The notes beneath the pieces were generated by a model. That model was not told where the DNA came from and ran no database searches. It saw nothing but the letters and a program-made list of their open reading frames with translations. From the NCBI GenBank assembly GCA_020809705.1, contig CP085834.1:1488001-1552000 (forward strand): a stretch of 64,000 nucleotides of DNA, given 5' to 3'. A program made the position numbers and the translations under genes. Below are positions 10,937 to 22,233 of the stretch, in pieces. This DNA comes from Calonectria ilicicola (taxonomy: Eukaryota; Ascomycota; Sordariomycetes; Hypocreales; Nectriaceae). The first letter of the stretch is position 1. Each line of letters starts with the position of its first letter.

Positions 10937-12587
10937 TTAGCTCTCGTGGTTATACCATCCCATTATTCTTAACCATAAATGATGTGCAGCTGGCTCGTGA
11001 ATCCTTGGCACCCACAAATATTGACTTAATCGCAACTTGAGCTCCAGTGCACTGTCAATGTTTCCATGGCTCGGCAATGAAGTGTCCAACATAAGTTTTA
11101 AGAACCAGTCTTTTGTATCGCAGTCATCTCCCGCAACATTGGCTGCCATGAAACAAGCCCAAACATAAAAGTCTATGGGGAGCAGGTTGCACGATTGCAA
11201 CATAGCTTCGGTCAGGACATCTCTGAACATTCCTGTTACTTGTTGTCCAACTGTTGATGAAGCCGCGCGCTCATTGAGAATGGTTAACGAGAATAGGATC
11301 AGCGCTATTCTGCACAACTCAAATGCCCAGCTCTCCTGTGTATCGCCGTATTTCCCCTTGAAGTTTACGGATGCTAAGGTGTATTGAACTCCGGTGAGCA
11401 AATACCGCACTCGAGCAATTTCACTTGCGGTAGGCGTCGTGTTGTGCTTGCCACCGTTGGTAAACCCTATCTCGGTACCAGGATAACTCTCGTTGTTGGT
11501 CCAAAATGCCATGGCATCTTCAAATTGGTGAATACAGTCACGGATCGTATTGTCCAGCTGGATGTAAGCTTCCACATCTTTGAACCCCTCACTATGAAAT
11601 GAGCTTTGACCATGCAGTCTAGGCCAATTCAGCGACGGCCCTTCGAAGTATGGCCGTTGTGCAGCATCAAGTGAGCCATAAAGATCAGCGCTTTAAATGT
11701 TCGGGTTAGCCATGTATTCTAGTATATTTCCTATGATAAATACACATCCACAGAGTTGACTAACCGATAGATTTTATTCAAAACCATTGGTTCTGAATGC
11801 AGACTTTCAAGCCCATCACAACGATCTCACAATTGCTTCAAGCCTTGCATATGTATTCTCCAGTGGTCATGTCGGCCGGCACCTTTCTAATCGGATTTCA
11901 CAACCACTGATTGGCGACAGATTCGGACAGAAGATGCAGAAATACATACCTCAAGAATGGCGATCCCTGCAATAACTGAAAGAGTTCCGGACGATGTGGC
12001 ATCCACGTCCTCTGAAAGCCGTCGGTTTATTATGGAAATTGATGTGGTCAAATGTTTTAATCCTATCCAACGATCGTTTATAACTTTTCGTTCTGCAATA
12101 TAGAGATGTGCACATCCAAGAAGGCAATGAATAAGTGCGGTATCTTGAAATGCCAGAGGCAGCCAGTATTCAGCCACTGGATTGCATCCTAGTAAATGCT
12201 CCAGAGAATATATTTGCTTCCAAATAGTCGTGAAAACTTTATTTAAGTGATATTAGTGTTTCAATGTCTTCATATGTTTCCCTCGATGATATTAACCACA
12301 AACTTACAGTAAACAAGAAGATCATGCATGTAAGGTTCGAGTTTCACAACCGACTTGTTAAAAGGATCCACTCCTGATAGGTGTCGTGGGTTGAGTTGGT
12401 AAATGGCTTTGGTCTGAAAAGGTTCAATTTCTGGTGTCTTTGGGTAATCACTAACGGCAGTCTCTTGCCGGTATTCTTTCCTTTGACTATGATGACGCTT
12501 GGCCTGTCTGCGGATCACTACCCGCGATTCGTCGGTGATTTCTTTACATTCTTGTGTTGCATTGATAAACTCAAATTTCGGCGTCAT
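10937..12587 (-). pseudogene. Fungal_trans_2-type transcription factor with one in-frame TGA
   Basis: Regulator of the class that lacks an N-terminal zinc cluster and carries the fungal transcription-factor domain. Exons: 12587-12308, 12236-11950, 11886-11765 and 11690-10937; introns 12307-12237 (GTAAGT...AAAG), 11949-11887 (GTATGT...TTAG) and 11764-11691 (GTTAGT...AAAG). All phases agree and give about 480 codons. The N-terminus (FINATQECKE...RRQAKRHHSQRKE) is the basic lead seen in this group. ALIHCLLGCAHLYI, HWRIHMQGLKQL, DLYGSLDAAQRPYFEGPSLNWP (spread over the last junction) and the C-terminal HLWLRIMGWY are typical. One TGA at 11829-11827 (codon 209) interrupts the frame just after MQGLKQL, compatible with CGA to TGA; nothing else is damaged. 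It could regulate neighbouring genes if the stop is read through; otherwise it is a recent null. Confidence 0.75.
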
Positions 12588-13092
12588 GTCCTTATTTTGA
12601 AGATATATATTGCGTTTTAATGTGTTACTAGTAGCTACTCAGTCCTAGTAAGCAGAGGCTCAAGACGTATAGAAAATTGTTAGAGATACTAACATCCTTT
12701 GGGCCGACCTCTTTTCCAAGGCCGTGGCGCTTTTGACGATTTAGGCTGGTAGCAGAATACTTGGTGTTCCGCAATTTCATCTTGGTTTGCCGTTAGGGGG
12801 AAAACTACCTCAGCAGGGGTAGACATTGTCGCGAGGTAGACTTCGTTAAAAGCGATAAACTACAACTCCTAGAGATCAGAATGGGGGAAATGAACCCATC
12901 AGAAACCCATGCGGGAATCACGACTGTGTGCATGAGTCGACTCCGCAAAACGGGAGACACAGATGGCCAATGAAACAGCTTTGTGTCGGCATGACGAACA
13001 AAACTAGGATGCACAGCTCTGATGAAGGACGTTTTCAAGGGTCGCATCATGCACTCTTGGATGGGGCTGACAAATTCCACTCGTACTTGTGG
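12588..13092. other. Promoter region of the transcription-factor gene
   Basis: No gene is supported. A minus-strand ORF at 12805-13080 has no recognisable features. The region ends at the dispersed repeat copy that starts at 13093. Confidence 0.4.
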
Positions 13093-13188
13093 TACTAATT
13101 AGGCCTCTAACCGGATTCAGCAATCAACAAATTGTGCCAAAAGTGGTAAGCGTCTTGTCGATCCCACTTAGCAGTCAGATTTTAGCGA
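13093..13188 (+). repeat. Dispersed repeat, copy 1
   Basis: About 95 bases beginning TACTAATTAGGCCTCTAACC are repeated in direct orientation at 17119-17213. The seven or so internal differences are all transitions, as expected from RIP. I cannot assign it to a known element. Confidence 0.7.
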
Positions 13189-13469
13189 CATTGTATTATG
13201 AGCTCCCCCCTAGACCAAGGAGAGGGAGAAAGATAACTTATAGTAACTCATTACCATTCAGCAATATGACATTTAAGGCAGAAACACAGAAACTTCATGA
13301 CAGCTTACGCGTCAATCCGCCCTTCATCAGTAAGAAATGAACTCATTCGGGTCGATCAAAGGACGAGCGTTGGGATCGCACAGCCTTGGAATCAATTCAA
13401 AATATCTATAGAAAGCCTACCTAAGGTACCAATCCCGCAAAACTCTTCACCGGGCCTTGTTCTGAGGCC

Positions 13470-14626
13470 TTATAGGTCGCTCACAGCGACGTTTGGGAGA
13501 TGCTTGTAAACCCTCTTTGCCTTCCCATCAAGGACTTCTTGAACATAAGTCGCAAATGTGATGCCGTTAAAATCAGGATACAGGTCCTTCGTCAACAAAT
13601 ACCCCAAGTACTTGCCATACTCAGGGGTATTATCTCCACGGATGCCACATGAATACCAGTATTGCAACTGAGACAGGACAATGAATTCCAATGAGTCAAG
13701 GCCAGGGTTCTTTGCTTGCAAGTCGCGTATGTGGCGCTCAATATCCTCAGCAGGAGCCTGTGGCATCTTGTCAGCTCAACTACCGGATAATTTAGAAGAA
13801 AATACTCACATATTTGCGTTCCAGCTTCTCTCCGCTCAGTTCTTCCAACATATCGCGCACCTGATTGGGGGACATGACCTCATTGTATGCAAATACCATG
13901 CGGTTAAGAGTACGCGGGTCTGAGATAATCCGCATAACATAAGCCCCAATATCGCGCAAATCTGTGTAGGCGGTTGGGACATTGCCATCGCCAGCAATTC
14001 CAGAAGTCATGTTGGTTTCTAGCACGGCATAGTCAATACGGCCGGAAGGAAGTTGAGGCAAATTGACTTGATACCACCAACCAATATCGACAGCGGTATA
14101 CGGTAGCCTGATTTTCTTGATATGATTCAACACATCTTCTTTCTAAGAATAAGAATTAGTATCGGAGCTGTGTAATTGTTTATGTGCAACATCTTACCAT
14201 GTCTCTCAGTAGAAGAGCACCTTTTGGAGGTGCCACAGTCGCAAAAAAGCAAGGCAAGTATCGTTGAATCCCGGCAGCTTTAGCCGCATTGACTAGAGGG
14301 ATTTCGTCCAACACACTACCACCATAAATTGCAGATATAACAACGTCCAAACCGAGGAGCGCATTTTTTATCTCGTCCTCAGAACCGGAAATGTCAATAG
14401 GGACGATTTTTACGCCGTGCGCCTGCAGTTCTAGGACTGCCGGCTTCTCCAAGGACGAAGGCCGCGTGAGAGCCGTGACATCCTAAATACTATTAGAACC
14501 CGATGTAAATGGAAAATGCATATTTCATAGGGAAAACTGTACGAATTTTGGTGAGTCTGACGACAATAAAGCCTTCACAATGACAGAGCCAGTCTGGCCG
14601 GTTGCGCCCAAGATTCCAACCTTCAT
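13470..14626 (-). CDS. NmrA-like / isoflavone-reductase-like NAD(P)-binding protein
   Basis: Four exons (14626-14543, 14482-14198, 14142-13810 and 13766-13470) join in phase 0 to give 332 residues. The introns are 60, 55 and 42 bases with GT-AG ends. The N-terminus MKVGILGATGQTGSVIVKALL has the GxxGxxG Rossmann motif at residues 7-13. TALTR and DVVISAIYGG are further family marks, and the middle carries the substrate-pocket segment YTAVDIGWWYQVNLP. The family includes NADPH-dependent reductases and redox-sensing regulators; the substrate cannot be read from sequence. The gene is undamaged, unlike its upstream neighbour, and shares its direction with the bZIP gene behind it. A TATTTATA motif lies about 115 bases upstream of the ATG. 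Confidence 0.9.
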
Positions 14627-15194
14627 GTTGTTAATAATGATCGTCGACGAGACTTGTAGAGTGGTTTAAAGTGTTTTAGAGTGTTGTGATATGAATGGGA
14701 TGGAATACAAAAAAAGGTGTACGGGTGCTGATATCAGTATTTATATCTGTTCCGAAGGTTAGTTCGCGTCACAGAATTCTATAGAAGTCACCAAATCTTC
14801 AATAATTACAAATCGAAGATGACCAACTCAACCTTGATGTGTTCAGCGTTACCCAAAGTGCAAGGTTATTTGGCTAATGCTAAAGCAAGGAATAAAAGAA
14901 GGTTTTGAGAGGCAGGTGCTAAAACCAGTTCTGTCGCCACCATCATGGCTGAAGCCAAGGAACCAGGGTCGTGGCCCCCGTCTAGTGAATTATCCACCCA
15001 TGGTTTCGAACCTTAAAATCCATGTAGTCCCGATTAGATTTGGTCGTAAGCTATTTCATTATGGGAATAGTGTCAGTCCTGTGCGTTGAGCGTTGAATAT
15101 CTTCACCGTTTGCCAGATTTTCAAGCTGCACATTTAATGAAAACCATGCAGTTCTTCTTTATTGCTACTTTGATAGCATGATCAATTTGTAGAA

Positions 15195-16262
15195 TTATGA
15201 ATATTTTGGTGATGTTTTAATGGTGTGAATATCTTCATAAATGATCTTTCTCTCTCCTCTCTTCTGACGCCAGGAATTAGTCGCCTCCAAGAGTGTCAGG
15301 CAGCCTTTTAGTAACCAACCCCATTTCCTCAAAAAGGGGACACTCGCCTCCCACCCTAAAGGGTCCCAAGAATTGCCCCAAACTATTAGGGAAACCCCGT
15401 GAGGATGTTCCTGATTGACATCAAGAATGTCGATACCCAACTCTTCAGGGTTGAGATGACCCGCCCCCACCGCAAGCAGAATATTATCCCGCAAATGGGG
15501 GAACGGAATCAAATCAATCCATGGATGATGCCTGATGATAATTTGCAGCACGGTAGGGCGAAGATGATGTAGTAAATGCTGGGAATGAGACTCCGAAAAA
15601 GAAATCCCGGGCCTAACCGTATTATATGGTGATATCAGCTCGGGACAACAGAGCCCTTCAAACGCAAAATCAAGCAGAGCAGCGTTGCAAGTGATAGCAT
15701 GTAAGACATTGATTCGAATTAAAATGTCGAGGTGTTCCAGACGCGGCGCGCAATTATTGTAATCTTCGTAGGCGCTCTGAACAAACCGTTGAGCCTCGAT
15801 ACGTGATTCAAGGGTAGGCAACAGGAGGTGGCCTTTCGGGAGAATCTCTCCAGCCAACCCCCGCTCTTGTCTCATCACCTGCCTATTTCCATTTGTCTTA
15901 TCGCTGCTGATGTGATGCTTTAAAATCGGCACGGAGGCAAAGTTAGCTTGCTTCCTCTTCCCTATTACACACACGCCTATCAGTCTTGCGGGCTCCGGAA
16001 CGACCGGCAGGGGAGGGGGCGCACTGTATGCCCTTTGGCGGAGCCGATTCTGTCGTCTTTTCCTTTCGGCCGTGCTGGTCACGCCAGTCCAATCGTCATG
16101 TAGGTTCTGAGCCTCGGAAAGCTGAGGCATCAGCTCTAGGGTTACAGCTAGGTCCATCTTAGATGTCTGGTAAACATTGATGGATGGGCCTGAGCATTGT
16201 TGCAGTTTAGTATACGACATGCCACCTGGGCCCTGGCTAGTTTTATGCAAGTGCGTTACCAC
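15195..16262 (-). CDS. bZIP-like transcription factor with DUF3425 domain
   Basis: Single-exon ORF of 355 residues. Residues 57-79 (ending ERKRRQNRLRQRAY) form the basic DNA-binding region of the Yap/DUF3425 type, with the N-x-x-x-Q-R-A-Y core; no clear leucine zipper follows, which is usual for this group. The C-terminal half holds the DUF3425 signature HHPWIDLIPFPHLRDNIL and the later GVSLIVWGNSWDP and WEASVPFLRKWGWLL. It is expected to be a nuclear regulator, often of secondary metabolism or stress genes in related fungi. The first ATG is used here; the Met at residue 36 (MDLAVTLEL) is a possible alternative start. An unrecognised intron after the basic region cannot be excluded, but the frame is open throughout. 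Confidence 0.85.
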   Translation of the reverse strand: MVTHLHKTSQGPGGMSYTKLQQCSGPSINVYQTSKMDLAVTLELMPQLSEAQNLHDDWTGVTSTAERKRRQNRLRQRAYSAPPPLPVVPEPARLIGVCVIGKRKQANFASVPILKHHISSDKTNGNRQVMRQERGLAGEILPKGHLLLPTLESRIEAQRFVQSAYEDYNNCAPRLEHLDILIRINVLHAITCNAALLDFAFEGLCCPELISPYNTVRPGISFSESHSQHLLHHLRPTVLQIIIRHHPWIDLIPFPHLRDNILLAVGAGHLNPEELGIDILDVNQEHPHGVSLIVWGNSWDPLGWEASVPFLRKWGWLLKGCLTLLEATNSWRQKRGERKIIYEDIHTIKTSPKYS

Positions 16263-17118
16263 CCCTGAACCTTAAATGAGTGCGGGCCGAAACTTTGGAA
16301 GAACAGTCAGATCCCTGGTTGTTTACATTGCCAAGATAACTGGCTACAGTCAATGTCACGCACTAGCCAGGACTTAAGTTGACGCTAGTCTGTCAGGCAG
16401 TTGAATTAGTCGTGTGGACCAAGTCGCTCCAAGAAAGTTCGGAAGCCCATCGAAGTATGTGGTGGTACATTTTCTGTGTAGATTAACTACGGGTACATCG
16501 GTTCAAGATAAATTGGGATTTCAAGTAGTTTTCAGACAATGCAAAGAGGTCCATCAATATGCGAGCCTGTATAACCTTGGTAGTTTTCATATGCTCGAGT
16601 ATTACTCGTCTCATCATCTAGTGAAGCACTGCATCCTAGATTCTGTGCGAAAATTTCCTTAGATATTATAATATACCCAGCGTCAGATTAGAGACTTTGC
16701 TTTTATTCCATACAATATTGAAGAATCCCTTGTTATCAAGTATTGGTCTATATTTGGAGTACGGATCTATTAGACATCGCTCGCGGAGTTCACCATTGAT
16801 GTATCTTTCGGCTGATGAATTGTTGGGGTCGTGAAGCACACGGCGTTCGAACGGCATTGTGTTGAGGATATAGGATGTATGATGTGCGTCAAGATTCACG
16901 GTCTTGACAAGGGGAGTTATCTTAAGTACAACTATCCCAGTTTTCATGAGGGCATAGGTTATACTGTGCAGAGGATCGAGTTAATTGTATCTCGGTCGGG
17001 TGAATCATGGCCAAACTCCGTTGTATCTGCCACCGTTGTGGCTTTGGAGCTCCCTCTTGGTCGAGCCCACGATTTGCCAAAATGCTGCTTGCTAATTCCC
17101 CATGTCATCTCGGGTAAC
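16263..17118. other. Intergenic region, no supported gene
   Basis: The left end holds the bZIP promoter. A minus-strand ORF at 16666-16947 (94 residues) has reasonable composition but no recognisable domain, and overlapping plus-strand ORFs are equally long. I treat it as unassigned. Confidence 0.4.
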
Positions 17119-17213
17119 TACTAATTAGGTCTCTAACCGGATTCAGCAATCAATAAATTGTGTCAAAAGTGGTAAGCATCCTGTCGACCCCACTTAGCGG
17201 TCAGATTTTAGCG
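17119..17213 (+). repeat. Dispersed repeat, copy 2
   Basis: Second copy of the 95-base repeat at 13093-13188, in the same orientation and about 4 kb away, differing by transitions only over the aligned core. It lies about 270 bases upstream of the dehydrogenase ATG. Confidence 0.7.
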
Positions 17214-17388
17214 TCACTACGTCATCGGCTCCTGTTCAACCCAAGCAGAGAGCTGTCTTGTTCAATTTGGCAAATGCCACGAAAAAATTCATCCCTTTTT
17301 GGAATAGGAAAATCAATACAAGTCGCATGAGGAGTGTATCAATTTTTTCGTCACCTTGGGTCGGCAAATCTACGTATGCTAGGATGGG

Positions 17389-17398
17389 TATATATACT
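17389..17398 (+). promoter_or_regulatory. TATA box of the dehydrogenase gene
   Basis: GTATATATAC lies about 90 bases upstream of the ATG at 17487. Confidence 0.5.
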
Positions 17399-17486
17399 CA
17401 ATGGTGATGCCTTTTTGCGATTACCATCGACAATACAATTCTGACCTCTTATTCTATTCACACGCTTGAAATCCCCTGGCCCAAAA

Positions 17487-18483
17487 ATGACCGACTATAA
17501 TTATCAAACCACTGCGGAAGAGGTTGCAGAGGATTGTCGTGGAAGGATTGAGAAAAAGACTGTCCTCATTACCGGTGCCAGCCCGCTAGGACTTGGTGCG
17601 ACGTTTGCTACAACAATTGCAAAATACGGTCCAGCAACTATTATTCTGGCTACCCGTGATCCAAAAAAGGCTGAAGAAACAGCCCGCCAGATTGCTCCTA
17701 TTGCCCCTCAAGTACAAACCTGGACTGTTGAATTAGACTTAGCGTCACTAAACCAAGTTAGACAGGCTGCAGAGAAGATAAACTCACTCTGTGATCATAT
17801 TGATATCATTGTCAACAATGCTGGAATCATGGCACCTCCATTTTCAAAGTCGGTTGACGGGATTGAAAGCCAGTTTGCTATCCATCATATTAGGCATTTT
17901 CTCTTGACCAATTTACTCCTCCCAAAGACCCTGTCTAAAAGCCTTCCAATCAGAGTCGTCAATGTATCCAGTGGTGGGTTCCGTTTTGGGCCTCCACGAT
18001 TTGAGGATTGGAATTTTGATGTACGAAAATCTCAGATTGCATTCACCTCGGGGGAAAATAGCTAATTCGATATATAATAACGAATAGGACGGAAAGACTT
18101 ATAATCGATGGATCGCATATGCTCAATCCAGGTCTGCCAACATGTTGTTTTCTGTCGCGCTGGCCCGAAAGCTGGGGAAGAGAGGCTTGGTTTCCGTCAG
18201 CCTACATCCAGGGATTATCAATGAGACTAGACTTAGCAGAGATCTGCAAATAGCCGATTTCCAGGAATACGGTTAGTCCAAAGCAACGAACTCAAATTCT
18301 CAGAGTGCGCAAGCTGATTGAACCTGACACCTTCAAGCCGATATTGATCGAACTCTTGGTTATAAATCTTTCTGGGATGCCCCTTATCAGTTCAAAACAC
18401 CATCGCAGGGAACTGCAACTCATGTGTTTGCTGCGTTCCATGCTAGCTTGGATTCTGCCGGTAAATATTTTATCAATAGATAG
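17487..18483 (+). CDS. Short-chain dehydrogenase, truncated and lacking the catalytic Lys
   Basis: NAD(P)-dependent SDR of the retinol-dehydrogenase-like group. Exons 17487-18020, 18088-18271 and 18338-18483; introns 18021-18087 and 18272-18337 (GT-AG). ATG at 17487 is chosen because the upstream in-frame extension has no ATG. Features: cofactor motif TGASPLGLGA (29-38), NNAG (110-113), catalytic-Ser strand VVNVSSGG, and active-site block YAQSRSAN, where the normal Y-x-x-x-K has Arg (193) in place of Lys (AGG for AAG). The protein stops after AAFHASLDSAGKYFINR, 287 residues, where relatives run about 45 residues further. The only splice that could extend it would need a 19-base intron, or a 78-base one leading to a nearby stop. 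I infer a decaying, probably inactive gene close to the transposon nest. Confidence 0.7.
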
Positions 18484-19221
18484 CTACGGCTCCTTGTGCA
18501 TTGTGTTGGAAATTGATGCTCTTGATTCCTCTATCTAGAAGGGCTCTGCCTAGGTCTTTTATAGCTGTTGTTGCTAGCTGTTGGAGGCTGCCGTTGAAGG
18601 CGGCCTCCGGCCTCGGGGTCTTAAGGTTTGATCGACATGACGATCAGGACTTGGCCTCGATGGTCAATTGGCCGGGCCCGGCAGGGCCCGTGGTCAATAG
18701 ATTGATAACACAGGTTCGTGTGTTATTTAGTATGGTGTTTTGGGGCCGACTGCGGCTGTGACCATCTTCCTTTTACATTTATCCCGATGCCGGCTAGCCC
18801 GGGCATCTGACCTACATAACAGCCGTCTATATGAGCGATTGAGACCACTTGTGAGTGTGACATATTTACTCCCCTGGTTTGCAAATGCCAATTTCCCGCC
18901 CGACTGCGGGATCTGACCCGCACCCGTTATGGCTTTAAATACTACATATGCTAACCAGATGCGATAAATAGACCTAATTGGGTCGTACCTGGTTGATAGC
19001 GATGTAGTGAACCCTAAACACATCCAAAGCTGGGCGAGAGATCCGATTGAGTCGGAAACCCTTTGGGAATTGAGTGAGGAACTGGTGGGCCAGAAGTTCG
19101 AGTATTAGCAAAGAGTGAATAACCTTCACAGTAAATGTCGAGGTTGTGGAGCAAATGGGGTTCGATGCCGATTTAAGAAGAACATTGTCTTATGTCTTAG
19201 CCTTGTTGCCAAGCTTTTCAC
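18484..19221. other. Left flank of the transposon nest
   Basis: No gene is supported. A GC-rich, partly palindromic stretch lies at 18580-18700 (for example GGCCGGGCCCGGCAGGGCCC) and may be the end of a small unrecognised element. ORFs at 18723-19023 (minus) and 19115-19297 (plus) overlap other frames and have no known domain. Confidence 0.4.
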
Positions 19222-19223
19222 TA

Positions 19224-19290
19224 CCGTAATAACTCAACAAATACGGTCTTGGCAAAGTGGAGAATATGCAGATGGCCACCACACTAAACC
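19224..19290 (+). repeat. Left terminal inverted repeat of the outer transposon
   Basis: 67 bases matching the reverse complement of 45061-45127 with about two mismatches; preceded by TA. Confidence 0.85.
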
Positions 19291-19299
19291 GCAATAATA

Positions 19300-20720
19300 A
19301 ATGCATCATTTGACTCCCTTCCCCGCCCTCTTCCAATTTTGCGGCAATTGAGGCATCGTGATGAGGTCTGTGTACGCATTTCTAGTGTTTTCTAGCTATT
19401 CTAATGGTCTAGAAGCTAGGCTATAAGCTTTTTCTTTGATCTAGCTGTTGGAAGCCTTTTCTCTTGCAGTAGCCTCTGTAATACTATAATATTAAGAGTT
19501 ATATATGTAAAATTAAGGTCATCTGCAGCCAGCCCTAGCTTCTCTTTGTTAGAGATTAAATTGATCACTTCTTCTAATTTTAAGTCTATATTTTTAAGTG
19601 TTATATCAATCTCTTCCTAATCTAAAAGGTTGATTTTATTTAGAGGGATATCTTTAATTCAAATAAAATAATCCTAGCTTCCATCAGGCCGTACACTAAT
19701 ACTGCAATCTAGAAATGCCTTTTCAATTAAATTAATCCTTTCTGCTAGTGTACAAGTAGCTTAAGCTATAATATGTGTTATCATAATCCGCTTATCAGAC
19801 ACTAACCACTCTATCTTTCCTTGGGCCTTATATTTAAGTATATATACCTCTATTACCTCTAAAAGCCACTATTTAAATAGCTTATTAATTGTTGTATTTA
19901 GAGATTGAAGAAGGCTCATACAACCAGCAGGAATTAAAGCAGGTATAACCTGTGTATTACGAAGCTATTGTAAAATAAGATCTAACTTATAAAATGAGAC
20001 AATATCTATAATCAAAAGATACTCACCATTATAGCTCAAAGAGGCTAATTTCTCTATAATCCAGGTTAATAAAAGGTCTTCATTATTATATATAATTTTA
20101 TTAAATTCAACTATGACCTCTGGGGAATAAAGGTGCCCTTCTTCCTTATTTATCCTACCTTCAGGTATACCATAGAAGATAATCTTTAGCTTTAGCCTTA
20201 GAATACCATTAGCAAAGATATATAAAATCAAGGTAACTGTTATGACCCATGACACGCCTAGGCGGTCTACGACGGCAGAACTAACACCTACCTACCCTAT
20301 AGCCCCACACCAACCAATAAGGAAGCACTCACTCGCGATCACCCATAATATTGGTGATCACCCTGTAATCACCCACCCGATCACCAACACTTAGATAGAA
20401 CCAACACAGTAAGTGCCTACTACGATAATAGTATATAGATAGGTTAGAATCCGCCCTTATAGCCAATATTAACTAGCTTTTAATATAACTTGGTTACCTT
20501 AATTGCGATTGACTATTACCTAATGTAATACTTCTATTGCTCTATTCTACCATAACGCGCCTAACTATCCTGCTAATAATAAACCCTTTGTTCTGATTGG
20601 TTTATTAAGTTGGGAATTGACCAGATCGTTACAGTAACCTACCACTCATTCTACCTACTTCAATCTAACTTGCTAGCTACTATATAAGCCCCTTACTAGT
20701 TATATATATAGCCATTAAGG
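19300..20720 (-). pseudogene. Ant1-like transposase, C-terminal part (relic)
   Basis: Minus-strand DDE_1-type transposase fragment. Recognisable blocks: LYIFANGILRLK, FYGIPEGRI, EFNKIIYNNEDLLLTWIIEKL, LLIIDIVSFYK (the second catalytic acid strand), QVIPALIPAGC and SLLQSLNTTINKLFK, followed by a charged C-terminal tail ending near 19310. It is broken by several stops and by the solo LTR at 20238-20633, which sits inside the VTLIL strand. Its N-terminal half is at 44187-44860. Transition-type changes dominate, so RIP is the likely cause of death. Confidence 0.8.
20238..20633 (+). repeat. Solo LTR, family A
   Basis: 396 bases starting TGTTATGACCCATGACACGC and ending CCAGATCGTTACA, flanked by the 5-base duplication GTAAC (20233-20237 and 20634-20638). 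It lies inside the outer transposase gene. Same family as the LTRs of the two chromoviruses; it must have lost its partner by LTR-LTR recombination. Confidence 0.9.
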
Positions 20721-20722
20721 TA

Positions 20723-20764
20723 ACGTATATGATAAGCATGCGTCGCAGACAAGTATGCGTCGCA
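20723..20764 (+). repeat. Left terminal inverted repeat of the inner transposon
   Basis: 42 bases, inverted match of 44143-44184 with about four transition mismatches. Confidence 0.85.
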
Positions 20765-20834
20765 AAAATCCCTCATACACAACACTTTTCAATTGATCAA
20801 ATGCTTCTCAACCATTAAACATATCATAGTCCAA

Positions 20835-22229
20835 TATAGAGGCTAATACCCTTCTTACCCTTCAAGCCATTCAAGGTCCCTAAAAATTAAGCACCTAAAA
20901 GGCTGCACAGATCTATAAAGTCAATGAGCATAGGCTACATTGTCGGCAGAAGGGGATTCAATCTCGAAGCAATTGGGTCCCTCCATCATGCAAGCTATCC
21001 AATCTAGAAGAGGATATTATTCTTTAGTTTATTCTAGATCTAGATTTACGAGGATTCCCTCCACAGCTTTCTAGTATAAAAGAAATGGCTGATTAATTGC
21101 TTTTTGATTAAAATAAATTATCAGTTAGCTAGTATTAGGCTTTAAACTTTGTAAAGTGATATATAGAGCTTAAAATATAATTCTTTTATAAATATAATTA
21201 TAAAAAGGTCAAATGCAAAGATCTAAAGATTATTAGTAATTAGTTTAAGCTTGTGATAAATATAATAAGGAAGTATAGTATTAAATTAAATAATATCTAT
21301 AACTTTAATAAGACTGGCTTTATAATAGGTATTATTATAAGTGGAATGGTTATAATAGATGCAGAAAGATATTCAAACCCGAAATTAATCTAGCCTGGAA
21401 ATCAAGAATAGATAACAGCTATTCAAGCTATTAATACAAGAGGCTGGGCAATCCTGCCATTTCTCATTACTACAAGCCAATATCATCTTGCCAATTGGTA
21501 TAAAGAAAGTAACCTTCCAGCCAATTAGGCTATTGCTACTACCCAAAATGGCTGGACTGATAATATAACAGGTCTTAAGTGGCTAAAGCACTTCAATTAT
21601 CATATAAGTAATTGATTAATTGGTTGTTATTATCTTCTTATTCTTGACAGGCATAAAAGTTATTATTCAGTCTAATTTAAGGAATATTATAAGAACAATA
21701 AAATTATCACACTTTATATACTACCTAATTTATCTCATCTGCTTCAGTCTTTTAATGTTGTATACTTTAGGCCGCTAAAAACAGCATATAGGAAAGAAAT
21801 AGAGCATTTGATTAGATGCTCTATTACCTATATTTTAAAATCTAACTTCTTCCTAGCCTTTTATAATACATATAATACCACTATCATAGAAAAGAATATT
21901 CAAGTAGGATTTAGAGAAACTAGGCTTTATCCTCTAGATGCAGAAAATGTCATATCAAAGCTTAATATGCGGCTACAAACTCCAATACCTTTTAATCAAA
22001 TGGTTAAGCTTACTAGCCCTTGGGCTCCAAAGACTTCAAGGAATGTTACTAAGACTAGCTCTTAGTTTGAGTATTTTAAAAAACAAATTAGAAGACTACA
22101 AAGTACCTCTCTAGAGTCTATTATTAAGGCATTATAATCACTTTCTAAAGGAACAAAGGCAATTATATATAAGATAATATTAATAAAAGCTAAGATACAA
22201 GATCTTCAACAAGCAAATAAAATACTTAG
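20835..22229 (+). pseudogene. pogo/Fot1-like transposase, N-terminal and catalytic part (relic)
   Basis: Plus-strand relic with order HTH - DDE. Visible blocks: KAAQIYKVNEHRL (first helix-turn-helix), LSNLEEDIIL followed by FILDLDLRGFPPQLSSIKEMAD (CENP-B-like HTH), IYNFDETGFIIG (first catalytic Asp), GWAILPFLI, IATTQNGWTDN, GLKWLKHF, LLILDRHK (second catalytic Asp strand; the usual GHESH reads RHKSY), LSHLLQSFN, EIEHLIRCSITYI and QVGFRETRLYPLDAENVISKL. Many stops and AT-shifted codons disable it. The remaining C-terminus is at 43836-44078. Confidence 0.85.
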
Positions 22230-22233
22230 TAAA

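Noticed and set aside
16666..16947. 94-residue minus-strand ORF with fairly normal composition
   Set aside because: No recognisable domain, and the plus strand has an equally long frame; could be a fragment of an unknown gene.
18461..18479. Possible extra intron at the 3' end of the dehydrogenase
   Set aside because: GTAAAT...ATAG would be only 19 bases, too short for a fungal intron; the alternative 78-base intron leads to a stop without restoring the family C-terminus.
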